A stretch of DNA of 64,000 nt from UBA9300 sp964577305 (GTDB lineage: Bacteria; Bacteroidota; Bacteroidia; Bacteroidales; VadinHA17), in NCBI GenBank assembly GCA_964577305.1, contig CAZNYS010000004.1:50048-114047 (forward strand), read 5' to 3'. The notes below the pieces were generated by a model, which saw nothing but the letters and a program-made list of their open reading frames with translations, did not search any database and was not told the origin of the DNA. Shown here one piece after another: positions 38,999-48,613 of the stretch. The position numbers were made by a program, and so were the translations under genes. Numbering within the stretch: the stretch's first letter is position 1; each line of letters begins with the position of its first letter.

Positions 38999-39014
38999 CC
39001 TCAGCCTCAGCCTT
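38999..39014. repeat. Hexamer array, right end of the four-helix-bundle unit
   Basis: CCTCAGCCTCAGCCTT is the reverse complement of the left array's first 16 bases with one mismatch. It begins six bases after the stop codon of the four-helix-bundle gene. Confidence 0.75.
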
Positions 39015-39150
39015 CTTCATTACCATAAATAATAATTACTATCCACTCATGATTACATTCGCCCTTAAAATAATCCCCTTATAATTTTTTTTTTGCAATT
39101 TTGTTGAACCATAAAGTGCAGGTTATTTTGTTATAGTTAAACATAAAGGC

Positions 39151-40536
39151 ATGGCATTAATAAAATCAATTTCAGGCATTAGAGGAACAATTGGTGGCAA
39201 ACCGGGGACAGGACTCAGTCCTCTTGATGTGGTCAAATTCACTGCAGCATACGGGGAATGGATATTACGGACGGAAAACAATAAGGAAACTCTCATAATT
39301 ACCGGAAGAGATGCCAGGCCCAGCGGTGAGATGCTGAATAAGATTATGACAGGTACTCTTACAGCAATGGGATTAGACGTAATTGATCTTGGCCTGACCA
39401 CAACCCCGACAGTTGAGATTGCAGTAGTGGCTGAAAAGGCTGCCGGTGGAATAATACTGACGGCCAGTCATAACCCGGTGGAGTGGAATGCCCTCAAATT
39501 ACTTAATGGGCAGGGGGAATTCGTGACTGCTGATGACGGAGCTCAAATACTTGAAATAGCTGAAAAGATGGATTATAGTTTTGCTACTTACGAGAAGATT
39601 GGCATAGTAAACGGGGATAATAGCTATAATACAAAACATATTGAAATGTTGCTTGCCCTGCCTGATATTGATACCGGGGCAATAAGAAAACGTGAATTTA
39701 CAGTTGTTATTGATTGTGTGAATTCAGTCGGGGGATTAATATTACCTGAACTGCTTAATAAACTGGGGGTGAAGAATATAATAGGTATTTACACTAAGCC
39801 GGATGGTCTCTTTCCCCATAATCCTGAACCACTGCCGGAAAATCTCAGGGAACTTAGCCGTACCGTTATGAGTAATAATGCTGATCTTGGCTTTGTCGTT
39901 GATCCTGATGTCGACAGGCTGGCAATAGTATCTGAAGACGGAACATTCTTTAACGAGGAATACACACTGGTAGCCTGTGCCGATTACATACTGTCAAAAA
40001 GAAAAGGGAATACGGTAAGTAATATGTCATCGAGCAGGGCCTTAAGGGATATAACTGAAAAGTATGGGGGTAAATGGTATTCTTCTGCAGTGGGTGAAGT
40101 CAATGTAGTCGCAAAAATGAAGGAAGTGAATGCAATAATAGGAGGTGAAGGGAATGGCGGTGTTATTTACCCGGCTCTCCATTATGGACGTGATGCTCTG
40201 GCAGGAATAGCACTGTTTCTTTCATTGCTGGCGAACAGAGGTGGAACCTGCTCACAGTTAAGGTCCACCTACCCGGAATATGTTATTTCCAAAAACAGGA
40301 TAGACCTGTCATATGGCCTTGATGCGGATGAGATAATAAGTAAAATTTACGACGAATTGCATCAAAATGTTGTAAGCAGTGAAGACGGGCTGCTTCTGGA
40401 AAATGACAGGGGATGGGTAAATATCAGGAAATCCAATACGGAGCCAATTTTAAGAATATATTCCGAAGGAAAAACCAAACAGGATGCTGACCAGCTGGCG
40501 GAAGAAATCATAAAAATTGTTAAAAAAATAAATTGA
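39151..40536 (+). CDS. glmM: Phosphoglucosamine mutase
   Basis: Interconverts glucosamine-6-P and glucosamine-1-P for UDP-GlcNAc synthesis, feeding peptidoglycan and lipid A. It is an alpha-D-phosphohexomutase: SISGIRGTIGG at the start, the phosphoserine loop ILTASHNPVEWNALKLL with Ser106, the metal-binding VDPDVDRLAI, GGEGNGG in domain 3, and RKSNTEPILRIYSEG in the C-terminal sugar-binding domain. Length of 461 is slightly longer than the average GlmM but typical for this phylum; other phosphohexomutase activities cannot be fully excluded. A weak hairpin without a T tract follows at 40550-40569. Confidence 0.9.
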   Translation: MALIKSISGIRGTIGGKPGTGLSPLDVVKFTAAYGEWILRTENNKETLIITGRDARPSGEMLNKIMTGTLTAMGLDVIDLGLTTTPTVEIAVVAEKAAGGIILTASHNPVEWNALKLLNGQGEFVTADDGAQILEIAEKMDYSFATYEKIGIVNGDNSYNTKHIEMLLALPDIDTGAIRKREFTVVIDCVNSVGGLILPELLNKLGVKNIIGIYTKPDGLFPHNPEPLPENLRELSRTVMSNNADLGFVVDPDVDRLAIVSEDGTFFNEEYTLVACADYILSKRKGNTVSNMSSSRALRDITEKYGGKWYSSAVGEVNVVAKMKEVNAIIGGEGNGGVIYPALHYGRDALAGIALFLSLLANRGGTCSQLRSTYPEYVISKNRIDLSYGLDADEIISKIYDELHQNVVSSEDGLLLENDRGWVNIRKSNTEPILRIYSEGKTKQDADQLAEEIIKIVKKIN

Positions 40537-40725
40537 ATGTCTCTTATTTGGTTTTAATGGAATAAAACCCTAATTCGATTTGTCAACTTATATGACGGAA
40601 CAAAATACTGTTCCCTTTGTTAATTATTGTTAAATAGGTGTTTAATATAATTTTATACAATATAGGATAATAAATTTTTATAATTTCGCACCGGTAAAAT
40701 TTGATTATTACAAACTTTTAAAATA

Positions 40726-42240
40726 ATGAAGAAGACTTTAATTATTTCAGGTATAGTAGTTGCGGTTGCAATAATCGCACTCATTGTTTTTAACCGTCTT
40801 ACCAAAAAGGATGAGATTGCACTTCTTTTTTCTGAAGCCAGAAAAGGCAAATTTGAAATCCTGGTTACAACAACAGGCGAGTTGCAGGCCGAAAATTCAA
40901 CTGACATAGAAGGGCCTGAAGGACTGGGGGGCAGAAATATGAGATTCAGGGATATAACCATAATGGATCTTGTGCCCGAGGGAACGGTTGTGCAAAAAGG
41001 GGATTACGTAGCTTCTCTTGATCGCTCTGATGCGGATAATAGCCTTAAGGATCAGCTTGATGAGCTGGAGCAGATGGAGAATGATTATGAAATGAAAAAG
41101 CTGGACACAACAATTACCCTTGGTGATTTAAGAGATGATCTGTTGAATCTGAAATTTAATATGGACGAGGCAGAGATTACTCTTGAGCAATCCAAATATG
41201 AGCCTCCTACCACAATCCGCCAGAACAGGATCAACCTTGATAAAGCTTCCAGGGCATATAATCAGGCCATAAAAAATTATGAACTAAAGAAAATGCAGTC
41301 CAAAGCTGATATGCGAGAGGCTTATCTTGAACTGCAGCAGCAGAGACAGACAATTGAGCAGATGCAGGAGGTGCTTACACAGTTTACGGTAACGGCACCT
41401 GCACCGGGCATGGTTATATATAAGAGAGAATGGAGTGGGGAGAAACGCAAGGTGGGATCCAGTATCAACCCCAGGGATCCTGTTGTTGCTACCCTGCCTG
41501 ACCTTTCATCAATGATATCCAAAACGTATGTGAATGAAATTGATATAAGCAAGGTTTATGGCGGACAGCCCGTAAGGATTACAGTGGATGCATTCCCTGA
41601 CAAGAAATATGCGGGAAAGGTAATCAGCGTGGCCAACATAGGTGAGCAGCTGCCAAATACTGACGCCAAAGTTTTTGAGGTAATTATTAAACTTGATAAA
41701 GTGGAATCCATACTCCGTCCTTCAATGACAACGGGGAACCAGATAATTACCACCACTTTTGAAGATGTTGTTTCAATCCCTCTTGAATGTGTCCATGCTA
41801 CAGAAGACAGTGTACCATATGTATACCGTAAAAGTGGAGACAGGCAGGTTGTAGTACTGGGTGAATCTAATGAAAACGAAATTATAGTTGAACAGGGCAT
41901 TGAGGAAGGCGACCCGTTGTATTTGAGTATACCTGAAGAGCCTGAAGAATTTAAGCTTGTAGGAGAGGAACTGATAGATGTTATTCGTGAGAAGGAAAGA
42001 CTGAAAAGGGAAGAGGAAGAGAAAAGGGAAAAAGATATAGAAGAACGTAACAATCGCGGTTCACAACAGATGACTCCCGAGATGAGAGAACAGTTTATGA
42101 ATATGAGCGAAGAAGAAAGGGAACAGATGAGAAGTAGGATGCAGCAACAACGAAGTGGCCAGGGTCAGGGTCAGATCCCGGTTCCGGACAGACAACAGAA
42201 TAGTGGAGAAGTGCAGGAACAAACTGGCAACCAGCAATAA
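40726..42240 (+). CDS. HlyD/MacA-like periplasmic adaptor
   Basis: Membrane-fusion protein of a tripartite efflux system. One N-terminal membrane anchor (residues 5-22) is followed by a split lipoyl/barrel domain and a coiled-coil hairpin (~100-210, with LDELEQMENDYEMKK). A beta-barrel segment follows (RITVDAFPDKKYAGKVISV). The last ~80 residues are low-complexity, charged, then Gln/Gly-rich (RSRMQQQRSGQGQG). This tail is unusual for a MacA-like protein. It is the first of three genes HlyD-permease-TolC that together form the envelope channel. Confidence 0.88.
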   Translation: MKKTLIISGIVVAVAIIALIVFNRLTKKDEIALLFSEARKGKFEILVTTTGELQAENSTDIEGPEGLGGRNMRFRDITIMDLVPEGTVVQKGDYVASLDRSDADNSLKDQLDELEQMENDYEMKKLDTTITLGDLRDDLLNLKFNMDEAEITLEQSKYEPPTTIRQNRINLDKASRAYNQAIKNYELKKMQSKADMREAYLELQQQRQTIEQMQEVLTQFTVTAPAPGMVIYKREWSGEKRKVGSSINPRDPVVATLPDLSSMISKTYVNEIDISKVYGGQPVRITVDAFPDKKYAGKVISVANIGEQLPNTDAKVFEVIIKLDKVESILRPSMTTGNQIITTTFEDVVSIPLECVHATEDSVPYVYRKSGDRQVVVLGESNENEIIVEQGIEEGDPLYLSIPEEPEEFKLVGEELIDVIREKERLKREEEEKREKDIEERNNRGSQQMTPEMREQFMNMSEEEREQMRSRMQQQRSGQGQGQIPVPDRQQNSGEVQEQTGNQQ

Positions 42241-42275
42241 ACCTGCGCTCATTTAATTCTTTTTACTTAATTGAT

Positions 42276-43646
42276 ATGATAAAAAGGTATTTTCATGATG
42301 TAGTAATTGCTTTTGATGCAATTATGGCAAATAAACTAAAGTCGATTTTAACAGCACTCGGTATTATTTTCGGAGTGGCGGCTGTTATTAGCATGCTCGC
42401 CATTGGAAAGGGGGCACAGCAGGAGATACTCGAGCAAATCAAGATGGTTGGTGTAAACAATATCCTGATAAGTCCCATAATTCAAGCCGGAGAATCTTCT
42501 GAAGAAGAAGGAGAAAAACAACAGAACAAATTCAGCCCGGGGCTTACACTCCATGATGTAGAAGCTATAAAGGATATTCTGCCATCAGTAAAGAGGATAA
42601 GTCCAGAGATCTCTTTTAATTCAACAGTTGTGCTGAATGGGATGAATTATCCGGCAAAACTGGTGGGTGTGAAAAACGACTATTTTGAACTTTATAACCT
42701 TCCTGTGGACCATGGCACCATTTTTAATGAGTACCAGGAAGAGCATGGCATACAGGTATGTCTAATAGGTGCAAATATAAGGGCAAAATTCTTCAGTAAG
42801 GTCGACCCAATTGGGCAGTATATAAAGTTCGATGGTGTCTGGTTGAAGGTAATTGGCGTACTCGAACGCACCAATGTTAATCTGACAGGCTTCGAAGAAA
42901 CAGGTGTTAATGTATATAATGACAATATCTATATACCTGTTAAAACAATGTTGCTCAGGTATCAGAACAGGGAACTCCTTACGAAGAAACTTGCCACGGA
43001 AGCATCTACATCGGTAATGGCGATGGGATTCGGGCGAATGATGATGCGCACCCTGTCAGGTGGTTCTGATCCAGGACAATCATCTTCAACCAATTATCAT
43101 CAGCTCGACAGGATAGTGGTACAGGTAGAGGAAACGGCACAACTTAATCCTTCAACCGAAGTGCTAAGCCGTATGATGCTCAGAAGGCATTCAAATGTAA
43201 AGGATTTTGAGATTACCGTTCCCGAATTATTGCTTAAACAACAACAGAGAACAAAAGATATTTTCAATATTGTACTGGGGGCAATAGCCAGTATATCCCT
43301 TATAGTAGGTGGAATAGGCATTATGAATATAATGTTTGCATCGGTAATGGAACGCATAAAAGAAATAGGAACGCGTATGGCTATAGGCGCAAAGAAAATG
43401 GATATAGTAGTACAGTTCCTGTCAGAAGCTATACTTATCAGTGTTACAGGTGGATTTATCGGGGTGTTCCTTGGTATTGTATTCTCAAAAGTGATAAATG
43501 AAATAGCAGATATATTAACAATTGTATCTCCATTTTCCGTAGTAGTCGCTTTTGGTGTCTCTGCTGCAGTTGGCGTTATATTTGGATATTCACCGGCCAA
43601 GAGAGCATCCGAAAGAGATCCTATTGAATCACTCAGGTACGAATAA
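42276..43646 (+). CDS. MacB-like ABC transporter permease (no fused ATPase)
   Basis: A 456-residue permease with one N-terminal helix (~18-42), a large periplasmic MacB_PCD domain (~45-325) and three C-terminal helices (~330-450). The helical part carries GIGIMNIMFASVMERIKEIG followed by TRMAIGA, the FtsX/MacB signature. It lies between the HlyD-like adaptor and the TolC-like gene. Unlike E. coli MacB no ATPase domain is fused, and no ATPase gene is adjacent, so its ATPase must be encoded elsewhere; the LolD-like gene at 49.6 kb is one candidate. Confidence 0.88.
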   Translation: MIKRYFHDVVIAFDAIMANKLKSILTALGIIFGVAAVISMLAIGKGAQQEILEQIKMVGVNNILISPIIQAGESSEEEGEKQQNKFSPGLTLHDVEAIKDILPSVKRISPEISFNSTVVLNGMNYPAKLVGVKNDYFELYNLPVDHGTIFNEYQEEHGIQVCLIGANIRAKFFSKVDPIGQYIKFDGVWLKVIGVLERTNVNLTGFEETGVNVYNDNIYIPVKTMLLRYQNRELLTKKLATEASTSVMAMGFGRMMMRTLSGGSDPGQSSSTNYHQLDRIVVQVEETAQLNPSTEVLSRMMLRRHSNVKDFEITVPELLLKQQQRTKDIFNIVLGAIASISLIVGGIGIMNIMFASVMERIKEIGTRMAIGAKKMDIVVQFLSEAILISVTGGFIGVFLGIVFSKVINEIADILTIVSPFSVVVAFGVSAAVGVIFGYSPAKRASERDPIESLRYE

Positions 43647-43661
43647 AAATCAATTATTGAT

Positions 43662-45146
43662 ATGAAGCGAACATATTTTTTCTTCTTGCTTGCGTTATTT
43701 ATTGGCACAGGTAGTATAAGCTATTCACAGGAGGTTAAAAGACTGTCACTGGATGAAGTTATTAAAATCTCCGAAGATCAGTCATTACAGGGTATCCTGG
43801 CAAAACATATGTTCAGGGCCAGTTACTGGCAGTATCGCACATTTAAAGCTGAATACCTGCCTTCATTAACCCTTACAGGTACTTTCCCTGAATATAACAG
43901 GATATATGAAAAGGAATATGATTATGATTCAGGCAAGGAATATTATGTTGAGAAGAATACCAACAGTTTGCTTGGCCAGCTTTCATTGTCCCAGAACATA
44001 GGATTAACAGGAGGAAGTATTTCTCTTGAATCTGATCTCAGGAAATTTGATGTTTTGGGTGCAGATGGATCAACACAGTATATCTCTACACCTGTGAGTA
44101 TCAATTATAACCAGCCACTTTTCAGGTTTAATGAACTTAAATGGCAGAAACAAATAGAACCCCTCAGATATGAGGAGGCAAAAAGGACTTATCTTGAAAA
44201 CGTTGAGGAAGTTCATCTGAACGCTGTTCGCAGGTTCTTTCAACTTGCACTGGCACAGATCAATATGGAAATTGCTAATATGAATTATGCCAATGCCGAT
44301 ACCCTTTACCGGCTGGCACAGGGAAGATATAATCTGGGTACTATTGCCGAGAACGACATGCTTCAGATGGAACTGTCATTCCTGAACGCTGAGACCTCAA
44401 GGAATGAGGCTTACAATAACCTGAATGATATGAGGCAACGGCTGTCATCATTCCTGGGTTATACTGAAAATGTTGAAATAGAACTCATTATACCAAATGA
44501 AATACCAACATTTGAGGTGAACGGTGAGAAAGTGCTTAACCTTGCACTTGAGAACAATCCTGAAATACTCTCACTGCAGGTTCAGTTGCTTGAATCTAGA
44601 AGGGATGTGGCGCAGGCTAAGGCTGAAAAGGGACTGAACGCCAATATGAATATCAGTTACGGACTGCAGGGGCAGGCTGACATAATTCCCGGGGCATACG
44701 AGACCCTGGATGACCAGCAACGTGTGAGTATCGGGTTTACAATACCAATAATGGACTGGGGATTGCGCCGTGGGCGTTACCGTATGGCACAGTCGTCTGA
44801 AGAAGTAGTCAAGACCCAGGTGCAGCAGTCAATGATCGATTTTGAGCAACAACTTTTCCTTGATGTGGCCCAGTTTAACCTCCAGGACGACCAGGTACGC
44901 ATAGCAGCTAAATCAGATACCGTTGCAATGAAAATGTTCGAGGTGACAAAACAAAGGTTCCTGATAGGTAATGTTGATGTGCTGGAATTGAATAATGCCG
45001 ATACCAAAAAGGATGAGAACAGGAGAGGTTATATCCAGGCACTGCAGAATTACTGGACTTATTATTATAACATGCGCAGCCTCACTCTCTTCGATTTTGC
45101 AGCTAATAAGCCCATTGAAGCCGAATTTGAATCACTGATAGAATAG
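43662..45146 (+). CDS. TolC-family outer-membrane efflux protein
   Basis: A 494-residue protein with a signal peptide (FLLALFIGTGSISYSQE) and two TolC-type repeat halves rich in long amphipathic helices. Visible patterns include RLSLDEVIKISEDQS, LAQGRYNLGTIAENDMLQME, and VTKQRFLIGNVDVLELNNAD, each typical of outer-membrane efflux proteins. It is the third gene of the efflux unit and provides the outer-membrane channel. Substrate is not predictable. Confidence 0.9.
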   Translation: MKRTYFFFLLALFIGTGSISYSQEVKRLSLDEVIKISEDQSLQGILAKHMFRASYWQYRTFKAEYLPSLTLTGTFPEYNRIYEKEYDYDSGKEYYVEKNTNSLLGQLSLSQNIGLTGGSISLESDLRKFDVLGADGSTQYISTPVSINYNQPLFRFNELKWQKQIEPLRYEEAKRTYLENVEEVHLNAVRRFFQLALAQINMEIANMNYANADTLYRLAQGRYNLGTIAENDMLQMELSFLNAETSRNEAYNNLNDMRQRLSSFLGYTENVEIELIIPNEIPTFEVNGEKVLNLALENNPEILSLQVQLLESRRDVAQAKAEKGLNANMNISYGLQGQADIIPGAYETLDDQQRVSIGFTIPIMDWGLRRGRYRMAQSSEEVVKTQVQQSMIDFEQQLFLDVAQFNLQDDQVRIAAKSDTVAMKMFEVTKQRFLIGNVDVLELNNADTKKDENRRGYIQALQNYWTYYYNMRSLTLFDFAANKPIEAEFESLIE

Positions 45147-45190
45147 CTTTTTAATAAACCTGAGAATTAATTCTTTTAGGAAAAAATTAA

Positions 45191-45198
45191 TATCTTTG
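45191..45198 (+). promoter_or_regulatory. Candidate -7 element for secDF
   Basis: TATCTTTG, a full match to TAnnTTTG, lies 64 nt before the secDF ATG. The leader between box and start is GC-richer than its surroundings, so the transcript would have a 50-60 nt 5' region. Confidence 0.45.
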
Positions 45199-45261
45199 CC
45201 CGTCCGTTCAAGGGCGCCGAAGCATATATTGATTTTTAGGAAAATGTAAAAATACTTACAA

Positions 45262-48200
45262 ATGCAAAACAAAGGAGCTATTCTGTTTTTAGCCATTGCA
45301 TTAGCACTGGTTTCCATCTACCAGCTTTCATTCACTGTTGCCTCTTATAATGTCAAACAACATGCCAGGGAATATGCTGGCGGGGATCTTGTAAAAGAAG
45401 TTCATTATCTCGATTCCATTTCTTCTCTGCCAGAAGGAGAATGGAGTTTCCTGGGTAATACATTCAAGGAAGTACAATCAAAGGAGATTAATCTAGGTCT
45501 CGACCTTAAAGGGGGGATGAACGTAATACTCGAGGTTTCTGTGGAGGAAATCATCAGGGCACTTTCCAATTATAACACTGATGAAACTTTCAACCAGGCC
45601 CTGGCTCTGGCCAGGCAGAAACAAAGGGAGAGTCAGAGAAACTTTATTGAACTTTTCGGTGAATCTTTTGAAGAGCTTGATCCAAATGCAAGCCTTGCGG
45701 CTATTTTCGGGACGATGGAACTGAGAGATAAAATAAACTTCAATTCAACTAATGGAGAAGTCCTGGATGTTTTGAGGGAAGAAGCAAACAGCGCCATTGA
45801 TAATGCATTTAATATACTGAGAAGCAGGATCGACAGGTTTGGTGTGACACAGCCGAATATTTCACGTCTTGAAGCTACCGGACGGATACTTGTTGAACTG
45901 CCCGGGGTGAAAGACCCCCAGAGAGTCAGGGAACTGCTTCAGGGAACTGCCAAGCTTGAGTTCTGGGAGACATATGAGAATTCAGAGGTTATAGGGTACC
46001 TTATGGAAGCAGATAACCTTCTTCTTTCCCTGAAAGAAGATATGCGGGCCCTGGAAAGTGCTGAACAGGCTGATACCACCACAACAGAAGAGGGAGAGAT
46101 CAGCTCGGTTGAAGACATTATATCTTCAGAGGCACAGCAGGATACAACGGGTGAAGAAACACTCCTCGATATGCTCAGCGATACAACAGAGACAGAAGAA
46201 ACCGCCAGCCGTGAAGAATGGAATACACAAAATCCTTTGTTTGCAATACTGAATCCTGCTGTAACAAGGGATGGACAGCCTCTGCCCAGATCAGTAATAG
46301 GGTATTCACATTTTAGCGATACTGCACAGGTAATGGATTACCTGAATATGGAACGGGTCAGATCACTTTTCCCGAGAGATATACGGTTCTACTGGAGTGC
46401 TGATCCTATGAGAGGTGATGATAGTGAGAGCATTTATGAACTGCACGCCATTAAAGTCACAACACGTGACGGCCGCCCTCCCCTGGATGGAGATGTGGTT
46501 ACTTCCGCAAGGGTTTCATACGGACAGACCGGCTCATCAGCAAAGGTGGATATGTCAATGAATGCAGAGGGATCACGTATATGGGCAAGGCTAACAGGAG
46601 CAAATGTCGGGAGGTGTATAGCCGTAGTACTTGATGGTTACGTGCGTTCTGCTCCCGCAGTATCAACAGAAATCAAAGGTGGTTCTTCTGAAATCACAGG
46701 TGATTTTACCATTGAAGAAGCTGAAGACCTCGCCAATATCCTTAAATCAGGTAAACTGCCGGCCCCGGCCCAGATCATTAACGATACTGTTGTTGGTCCT
46801 TCACTTGGCAGGGAAGCAATCCACTCGGGTCTTAACTCATTCCTGATAGCATTTATTATTGTCCTGGTATATATGCTATTTTACTATACACGCAGGGCAG
46901 GACTGGTGGCAGATATAGCATTACTTGTGAACATGTTCTTCATTGCGGGAATACTGGCTTCCCTGGGTGCGGTGCTTACCCTTCCGGGTATTGCAGGTAT
47001 AATACTTACCATTGGTATGTCTGTAGATGCCAATGTGCTTATTTATGAAAGAATTAAGGAAGAACTCAGAGCTGGAAAGGGTATCAAGCTGGCAGTGGCC
47101 GATGGTTATAAAAACGCAACCTCAGCCATTATTGATGCCAACCTTACTACCTTATTGACGGGTATAGTGCTGTACGTTTTTGGTACAGGGCCTATAAAGG
47201 GTTTTGCCACAACACTTGTCATTGGTATTGTGTCATCATTCTTTACGGCATACTTTATTACAAGGCTTATTTATGATAGCTTCCTTAAACGTAATGTGCG
47301 ACTGACATTTGCAAACAAAGTTACCGAGAATGCCTTCAGCAACCTTCATATTAATTTTATTAACAAAAGAAAATTATTCTATGTTGTTTCAGGCCTGATA
47401 ATATTGGCCGGCATTGTATCACTTACCATAAAAGGACTCAATCCCGGTATTGATTTTACCGGTGGCCGCTCTTATGTAATACGCTTTGAGCAACCGGTTT
47501 CAACCGTTGAAGTGGCTGATCATCTCGGGGAGGTCTACGGGCAGAATCCGCTGGTAGTGGTCTATGGCAACGAGAACCAGGTTAAGATAACAACCAAGTA
47601 CAAGGTTGATGAGCCTGATGCTGAGGAAGAAGTGGAAACTTTATTATACCAGGGCCTGCAGCCATTACTGCCTGAAGGGGTCGATCAGGAAACATTCCTT
47701 GAAGATTACCGGCAGAGCAGCCAGACAGTGGGGCCAACCATAGCATTTGATATCATGATAAAAGCATTGTACGCTATAGTTTTCTCCTTACTAATCATCT
47801 TCCTGTACATTTTATTGAGGTTCAGGACCTGGCAGTTCGGTCTGGGTGCAGTGGCGGCTTTGATTCATGATGTGCTCATTGTACTCGGATTATTCTCCAT
47901 CCTGCATGGCATTGTGCCTTTCTCACTTGAGATTGACCAGGCATTCATAGCTGCAATGCTTACAGTGGTGGGATACTCCATTAACGATACTGTGGTGGTT
48001 TTCGACCGTATAAGGGAATATCTCGGACTGTACCGCAAGCGTGGACGCGAGGAAGTACTTAACCTTGCATTGAATAGTACCATAAGCCGTACCTTGAATA
48101 CATCGCTCACTACCTTCGTGGTATTGCTGGCAATATTTATTTTTGGCGGTGAGGTGATAAGAGGATTTATTTTTGCCCTCCTTGTGGGTATAATTGTTGG

Positions 48201-48297
48201 TACATATTCATCACTTTTTGTGGCTACACCTGTAGTATTTGATACCATAAAGAAAACTGAAACGGAAAAAGTACTGAGAGACAAAAAATCAAACTAA
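45262..48297 (+). CDS. secDF: SecDF fused protein-translocase subunit
   Basis: A 1011-residue fusion of SecD and SecF, twelve helices in total, which uses the proton-motive force to finish Sec export. The SecD part has LGLDLKGGMNVILEV, a long periplasmic loop with an acidic, threonine-rich insert (~residues 270-320) and GMSVDANVLIYERIKEEL. The SecF part starts near residue 690 with GLNPGIDFTGGRSY and contains GYSINDTVVVFDRIRE. SecDF fusion is standard in this phylum. It is followed by tatA, so two export systems are encoded side by side. Confidence 0.97.
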   Translation: MQNKGAILFLAIALALVSIYQLSFTVASYNVKQHAREYAGGDLVKEVHYLDSISSLPEGEWSFLGNTFKEVQSKEINLGLDLKGGMNVILEVSVEEIIRALSNYNTDETFNQALALARQKQRESQRNFIELFGESFEELDPNASLAAIFGTMELRDKINFNSTNGEVLDVLREEANSAIDNAFNILRSRIDRFGVTQPNISRLEATGRILVELPGVKDPQRVRELLQGTAKLEFWETYENSEVIGYLMEADNLLLSLKEDMRALESAEQADTTTTEEGEISSVEDIISSEAQQDTTGEETLLDMLSDTTETEETASREEWNTQNPLFAILNPAVTRDGQPLPRSVIGYSHFSDTAQVMDYLNMERVRSLFPRDIRFYWSADPMRGDDSESIYELHAIKVTTRDGRPPLDGDVVTSARVSYGQTGSSAKVDMSMNAEGSRIWARLTGANVGRCIAVVLDGYVRSAPAVSTEIKGGSSEITGDFTIEEAEDLANILKSGKLPAPAQIINDTVVGPSLGREAIHSGLNSFLIAFIIVLVYMLFYYTRRAGLVADIALLVNMFFIAGILASLGAVLTLPGIAGIILTIGMSVDANVLIYERIKEELRAGKGIKLAVADGYKNATSAIIDANLTTLLTGIVLYVFGTGPIKGFATTLVIGIVSSFFTAYFITRLIYDSFLKRNVRLTFANKVTENAFSNLHINFINKRKLFYVVSGLIILAGIVSLTIKGLNPGIDFTGGRSYVIRFEQPVSTVEVADHLGEVYGQNPLVVVYGNENQVKITTKYKVDEPDAEEEVETLLYQGLQPLLPEGVDQETFLEDYRQSSQTVGPTIAFDIMIKALYAIVFSLLIIFLYILLRFRTWQFGLGAVAALIHDVLIVLGLFSILHGIVPFSLEIDQAFIAAMLTVVGYSINDTVVVFDRIREYLGLYRKRGREEVLNLALNSTISRTLNTSLTTFVVLLAIFIFGGEVIRGFIFALLVGIIVGTYSSLFVATPVVFDTIKKTETEKVLRDKKSN

Positions 48298-48312
48298 TAT
48301 AATTTTTCTTGC

Positions 48313-48320
48313 TAAATTTG
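48313..48320 (+). promoter_or_regulatory. Candidate -7 element for tatA
   Basis: TAAATTTG matches TAnnTTTG and lies 26 nt before the tatA ATG, in the 48-nt gap after secDF. Confidence 0.4.
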
Positions 48321-48345
48321 CATTATTAAGAATGAAGGTCTGAAT

Positions 48346-48579
48346 ATGACAATATATTTATTCATCAGCGGGCAGGAAATATTCATCATAATGGTTATTG
48401 CCCTTATATTATTCGGGGCAAAAAAGATTCCTGATATAGCAAAAGGCCTGGGTAAAGGTATGCGTGAATTCAGGAAGGCAACCGATGATATAAAGAAAGA
48501 GTTCAATGAGAGCACTAAAGATGTGCAGGATGACATTAAAGACATGTCCGATACAGTAAATAAAAATTTAAAAGGCTGA
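48346..48579 (+). CDS. tatA: Twin-arginine translocase subunit TatA/E
   Basis: A 77-residue protein with the TatA/E layout: a short N-terminal membrane helix (EIFIIMVIALILFGAKKIPD, the FG kink), an amphipathic helix (IAKGLGKGMREFRKAT) and a charged tail. It forms the pore-associated part of the Tat system for folded proteins. The usual partner tatC is not in this window. It is small but fully in line with the family. Confidence 0.93.
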   Translation: MTIYLFISGQEIFIIMVIALILFGAKKIPDIAKGLGKGMREFRKATDDIKKEFNESTKDVQDDIKDMSDTVNKNLKG

Positions 48580-48613
48580 TGGATATCCGGCTTATCTAAA
48601 AAGATTTTTCCTG

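Noticed and set aside
41556..42053. 165-residue minus-strand ORF over the adaptor gene
   Set aside because: Serine-rich shadow of the HlyD-like gene.
43100..43708. 202-residue minus-strand ORF over the MacB-like permease
   Set aside because: Shadow of the well-supported permease gene; Ser/Thr/Ile-rich composition is typical of antisense frames.
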